Assembly: GCA_964437185.1 (NCBI GenBank)
Contig: CAYTFU010000014.1
Span: 1 to 15,275 of the forward strand
Reading direction: 5' to 3'
Source: UBA10103 sp964437185
GTDB lineage: Bacteria > Patescibacteriota > Minisyncoccia > Phycocordibacterales > UBA2100
DNA length: 15,275 nt
Shown here: positions 12,714 through 15,275 of the stretch, piece after piece
How positions within the stretch are numbered: position 1 is the first letter of the stretch
How the letters are laid out: each line of letters starts with the position of its first letter
Translations under genes and position numbers: made by a program
Notes under the pieces: model-generated
Told to the model about the DNA's origin: nothing
Database searches by the model: none
What the model saw: the letters and a program-made list of their open reading frames with translations, nothing else

Positions 12714-13891
12714 ACGAGTCGCTCCTTCTCGGGAAGTCGTAGACAAAGATCGATTCGATCGGGAAGGTATCGGGCTATGTTTTGCGCGAGCTCGTGGTAA
12801 CACGCCCCTTGCATTGACGCGTCTGATACAAGCGAACAAAATCTGAAAGACGCCTCCGGATCATTTTCTCCGCCCCACAGAATCGAACCAACGGCCTCCG
12901 CGACGCACGCGTCACGACCATCCGCCGCCTCCGCGAGCGCACACCATTCGATCACACGATTGTATTGAATATCGCTATAGCGCGTAACATCTCTGATGTC
13001 CCGTTCCCCCGCGAGCGCGACAAACTCCTTTCCGAAGCCCGCAAAACACCAACCACGCAGACTTTTTTTCTGCTTCGATATCGCATCACAAAAAGAGAAA
13101 GCCGTGGGAAAAAGCGCCGGATCGGGCCGCCCGAGATCTGCTCCCGCCAATTCAAAGAGGTGGGGAGTAATGTAGAGAAGGCAGAGCGCTTCGGCCTGTT
13201 CGGGGATAATTCTCGTCATACACGGCGAAAGCTGGTTGTGAGAGGAGAAATATTTCTCCCGTGCCCTCATCCACGATTCGCGGTCGTGTCCGCCCCCGCT
13301 CCCAAGCTCCATGATCGCTCCGCTCACACACTGGGTAAATTGTTGCTCTGCGTAATCCTTGGTGCCCGTCTGCTCGCAAAATGCAACGGTTTTTTCAAGA
13401 TCGTACCCAAAATACGCAAATACTCCGTGGCCCAGGCCGTGATAACACATTGTGTATGCGCCTAAGCCGCCGGGCGCTTGCCTGCATGCGGCATCAATCG
13501 CGCGTCGAGTCGAGTCTCCAGGCCCGTGCTCAAGAAGAGCACCCGTGACCACGGCATGCGAACAGGCGTTGCGAAAATCCTGCGTACAATCGGCTATTCC
13601 CTCAATACCTTTATGTTCATAGAGCACATCGCCCACCGTGTGCCCCAGAAGATGCATGTCGGTATTCGGCGGGAGAATCGCACGTTTCAAAACCTCAAAC
13701 GCGTACGACGCCCCCTTTTCTTGCGCAAGAGCGGTAAATCGATTGCTTAGATCTTTGAATCCTGCGGCTTTCTGTCCGATAGTGCGCGCTTCACCGTATT
13801 GAGCGAACCCTCCCCAAGCACGCACACTGAACGATCCAAATACCAATACACCAAGCAATCCGCCCAAGATCAGGAGTCGCTTCTTACTCAT
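12701..13891 (-). CDS. Membrane-anchored His/Cys-rich protein, paralogue E (most diverged)
   Basis: 396 residues from ATG 13891, first gene of a three-gene overlapping run (E, D, C). Anchor at 5-21 (RLLILGGLLGVLVFGSF). Signature: MHLLGHTVG (79-87) keeps HxxxH but has Met in place of the usual Cys; C110-SHAVVTG (110-117) has a His at a shifted place instead of F.HG; CYHGLGHG (149-156) is intact. The N-terminal cysteine pair seen in A-D is absent. Later pairs: 172/188, 224/237, 268/282, 317/329, 352/364, 383/394. Spacing is less regular than in A and C. A GTG at 13897 is a possible alternative start, but a TATACT box 6 bases before the ATG favours 13891 and a leaderless mRNA. The gene ends in TAA 13 bases inside paralogue D. 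It starts 18 bases after the stop of the Tyr/Gly-rich gene. Confidence 0.9.
   Translation of the reverse strand: MSKKRLLILGGLLGVLVFGSFSVRAWGGFAQYGEARTIGQKAAGFKDLSNRFTALAQEKGASYAFEVLKRAILPPNTDMHLLGHTVGDVLYEHKGIEGIADCTQDFRNACSHAVVTGALLEHGPGDSTRRAIDAACRQAPGGLGAYTMCYHGLGHGVFAYFGYDLEKTVAFCEQTGTKDYAEQQFTQCVSGAIMELGSGGGHDRESWMRAREKYFSSHNQLSPCMTRIIPEQAEALCLLYITPHLFELAGADLGRPDPALFPTAFSFCDAISKQKKSLRGWCFAGFGKEFVALAGERDIRDVTRYSDIQYNRVIEWCALAEAADGRDACVAEAVGSILWGGENDPEASFRFCSLVSDASMQGACYHELAQNIARYLPDRIDLCLRLPEKERLVCEK
12722..12727 (-). promoter_or_regulatory. Shine-Dalgarno site of paralogue D
   Basis: The reverse strand reads AAGGAG, 8 bases before ATG 12713. It lies inside the coding end of paralogue E and fixes the start of paralogue D. 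Most other starts here lack such a site. Confidence 0.75.
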
Positions 13892-13897
13892 GAGCAC

Positions 13898-13903
13898 AGT
13901 ATA
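13898..13903 (-). promoter_or_regulatory. TATACT -10 box, leaderless promoter of the E-D-C gene run
   Basis: The reverse strand reads TATACT, then 6 bases and ATG at 13891. It sits in the 18-base gap between the Tyr/Gly-rich gene and paralogue E, so the cluster can be transcribed independently of the surface-protein genes upstream. No -35 of note is seen. Confidence 0.55.
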
Positions 13904-13909
13904 TCCGCC

Positions 13910-14599
13910 CTATTGAATCCCGAACAATCCCCCGAATAATCCTTTGAGCATATTTAGAAATGGAGCAAATCGCGATACGCTCTCTTTCGAGACATCATAC
14001 AAGTATTCGCCCCTTTCGACGGGTTGACCCGGCCCCTTCTCCACTTCGGGAATTATAGGATTCGCGATGATATACGGATCGCGGCGCGTGCCGGTAATCT
14101 GCCACGACACCTTGCCCCCCGGCTTACCCCCGCCGATAGCAAACTGATTATTTTTTTCTTCCTCTTTCACGTGGAGATCCGGCATAGGAGTGCCAATGGG
14201 TTTGAGCTGATAGCGCACATCTGTGTTGAGAGCATCGAAATATGCGGGGAGCCGCACAATCGCTTCTCCCTTTTTGTCGAGCACCACTACACCGTCATAC
14301 ATATTTTTGACATCGGGCGATTCGACGAACGAGTGGTAGAGCAACTTGTTGGCGGGATCGAGGGGATGATCGATCACAAACGTCCCCGAGCCTTTCGAAA
14401 TAGACTTCAAGACCGAGAGCGCCGAATCCACGAGCGTCGGGCTCGACACTTCAATGGCGTACGATCCCTGCGCATAGTAGGTGCTTTGTCCATAATATTG
14501 ACCTTCTCCGTAGCCGTAAGCGCAACCGTAGCCATACGCAAGCACTTGCGTCGGTACGAATATGAAGAACGCGCCGATCATTATAAATTTTATTCGCAT
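13910..14599 (-). CDS. Secreted Tyr/Gly-rich protein with 'DHPLDPANK' domain
   Basis: 229 residues: signal peptide 1-21 (IKFIMIGAFFIFV, cleavage after VLA), then a low-complexity stretch at 22-47 with nine tyrosines and repeated YG (YGYG, AYGYGEG, YYGQSTYY), then a domain at about 66-195 carrying DHPLDPANK, YHSFVESPD, YDGVVVLD, GEAIVRLPAYFDALN, VRYQL, KVSWQITGTRRDPY, and NPIIPEVEKGPG. This domain is widespread in surface or fibre-like proteins of candidate-phylum and environmental bacteria. The C-terminus (205-229) is a hydrophobic amphipathic helix (FAPFLNMLKGLFGGLFG) that could associate with membrane. Its start overlaps the end of the upstream gene by 10 bases, so the two are co-translated, and the domain is about 70% identical between them. 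No Shine-Dalgarno. Likely a secreted or surface structural protein; partners unknown. Confidence 0.88.
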   Translation of the reverse strand: MRIKFIMIGAFFIFVPTQVLAYGYGCAYGYGEGQYYGQSTYYAQGSYAIEVSSPTLVDSALSVLKSISKGSGTFVIDHPLDPANKLLYHSFVESPDVKNMYDGVVVLDKKGEAIVRLPAYFDALNTDVRYQLKPIGTPMPDLHVKEEEKNNQFAIGGGKPGGKVSWQITGTRRDPYIIANPIIPEVEKGPGQPVERGEYLYDVSKESVSRFAPFLNMLKGLFGGLFGIQ

Positions 14600-15275
14600 A
14601 GCGGTTCAAATATACACTCTCCCTTTTTCACGACCGTTCCTGCCCCCTTCTGAACTTCGGGAATTATGGGGTTGCGCTTGATATATGGATCGTGGCGGAT
14701 GCCGGTGATCTGCCACGACACGCGCCCGCCGGGCACGCCGCCCGAAATAGAAAACTTATTATTCTTCACTTCGTCTTTAATGTGTAAGTCGGGCATTGCC
14801 ACATCGAGTGGGAAAAACTGATACCGGAAATCTTTGTTGAGTGCCTCAAAATAATCGGGAAGTATAATCATCGCCTCGCCTCTACTATTGAGCTTCACGA
14901 TTCCATCGTAGATATTTTTGGCGTCAGGCGACTCCACGAACGAGTGGTAGAGCAGTTTATTGGCAGGGTCGAGAGGGTGATCGATGACGAAGGTCCCCGC
15001 GCCTTTTGAAAGTGACTTCGTAACCTCCAGCGTTCCCATAAACCGAACGCCGCTCGTGACGTTGATCCCCCGCTGAGCGGAAGAAGAGTTGTATGTGATC
15101 ACTAGTATTCCTTGTTTACCAACGCCACCTGTGGTCCCGCTGCCGCCAGCCCCTCCGTACAGGCCGCCGGCGCCTGCAGTCGTATCTGCGCCACCACCAC
15201 CGCCACCCGGACCTGCGACCGCGCCATTCGACGTTTGTATCCATGTCGCCCCCGAGCCACCGACCCCTCCTACAT
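14590..15275 (-). CDS. Glycine-rich surface or fibre-like protein (partial, N-terminus beyond window)
   Basis: The frame is open through the window end and gives the last 227 residues. The first 60 or so are glycine-rich (GGVGGSGATW, AGPGGGGGGAD, GAGGLYGGAGGSGTTGG) and close with GKQGILVITYNS, the form in which glycine-rich repeat domains of phage tail and bacterial surface proteins usually end (GxxGIVIIRY). A 'DHPLDPANK' domain follows, with the same motifs as the next gene (YHSFVESPD, ALNKDFRYQF, RVSWQITGIRHDPY, NPIIPEVQKGAG). The protein ends soon after in CIFEPLCE, without the amphipathic helix of its neighbour; its two cysteines there are odd for the domain. A GTG at 15102 would give a shorter frame, but the glycine-rich part upstream is plainly coding in the same frame. 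Probably a large exported structural or adhesion protein. Confidence 0.88.
   Translation of the reverse strand, partial: VGGVGGSGATWIQTSNGAVAGPGGGGGGADTTAGAGGLYGGAGGSGTTGGVGKQGILVITYNSSSAQRGINVTSGVRFMGTLEVTKSLSKGAGTFVIDHPLDPANKLLYHSFVESPDAKNIYDGIVKLNSRGEAMIILPDYFEALNKDFRYQFFPLDVAMPDLHIKDEVKNNKFSISGGVPGGRVSWQITGIRHDPYIKRNPIIPEVQKGAGTVVKKGECIFEPLCE

Noticed and set aside
11973..12800. Plus-strand frame of 275 codons opposite paralogues D and E
   Set aside because: Antisense shadow: basic, low-similarity translation lying over well-supported minus-strand genes with conserved motifs.
7874..13891. c-type cytochrome interpretation of the Cys/His-rich proteins
   Set aside because: No CxxCH haem-binding motif occurs in any of the five proteins; their cysteines are spaced as pairs 9-18 apart.
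14024..14653. Plus-strand frame of 209 codons opposite the 'DHPLDPANK' genes
   Set aside because: Shadow of the conserved minus-strand domain; His/Arg-rich translation without family features.

Overview
The window looks like a stretch of a small, gene-dense bacterial genome of the candidate phyla radiation (Patescibacteria, Parcubacteria-like). The taxonomic call is inference. It rests on nearly all products having an N-terminal signal or membrane anchor with no assignable family, on gene gaps of 0-90 bases, on many 4-13 base overlaps, on almost no Shine-Dalgarno sites, on several apparently leaderless promoters (TATACT-like box 6-9 bases before ATG), and on surface proteins carrying the 'DHPLDPANK..YHSFVESPD' domain behind glycine-rich sequence. 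No tRNA, rRNA, CRISPR array, insertion sequence or clear intrinsic terminator was seen, and no stretch over about 100 bases lacks a gene.

Layout. (1) Bases 1-2337, minus strand: an O-antigen-ligase-like membrane protein with a C-terminal TPR region, followed 8 bases later by an exported protein of unknown function cut by the window edge. (2) Bases 2407-5291, plus strand, divergent from (1): two small membrane-anchored paralogues with a probable small beta-barrel domain, then an unidentified 245-residue protein translationally coupled to a PaaK-like adenylate-forming enzyme. (3) Bases 5344-7311, plus strand: a 75-residue anchored protein and a 548-residue anchored protein of unknown function, the latter possibly preceded by a ten-codon leaderless leader peptide. 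(4) Bases 7308-13891: the standout region, with five paralogous membrane-anchored His/Cys-rich proteins of 390-404 residues. Four are on the minus strand (13891-12701, 12713-11541, 11544-10339, 9088-7874) and one is on the plus strand (9125-10309). The cluster ends with a small type-I membrane protein (7832-7308). (5) Bases 13910-15275, minus strand: two tandem secreted or surface proteins sharing about 70% identity over a roughly 134-residue domain; the upstream one is cut by the window end.

The five-paralogue cluster is the best candidate for an undescribed system. Each member has a single N-terminal membrane anchor. Four keep a conserved set of histidines in the order HxxxH, H (in or near an HG), HGxGH, interleaved with cysteines. 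The C-terminal halves are built of regularly spaced cysteine pairs; in two members the spacing is a near-perfect 34-35 residues, which suggests an alpha-solenoid held by one disulfide per repeat outside the cytoplasm. The plus-strand member keeps the cysteine scaffold but has lost five of the six signature histidines, so it looks like an inactive or regulatory version. I do not assign a biochemical function; a metal-dependent extracytoplasmic role is only a hypothesis.
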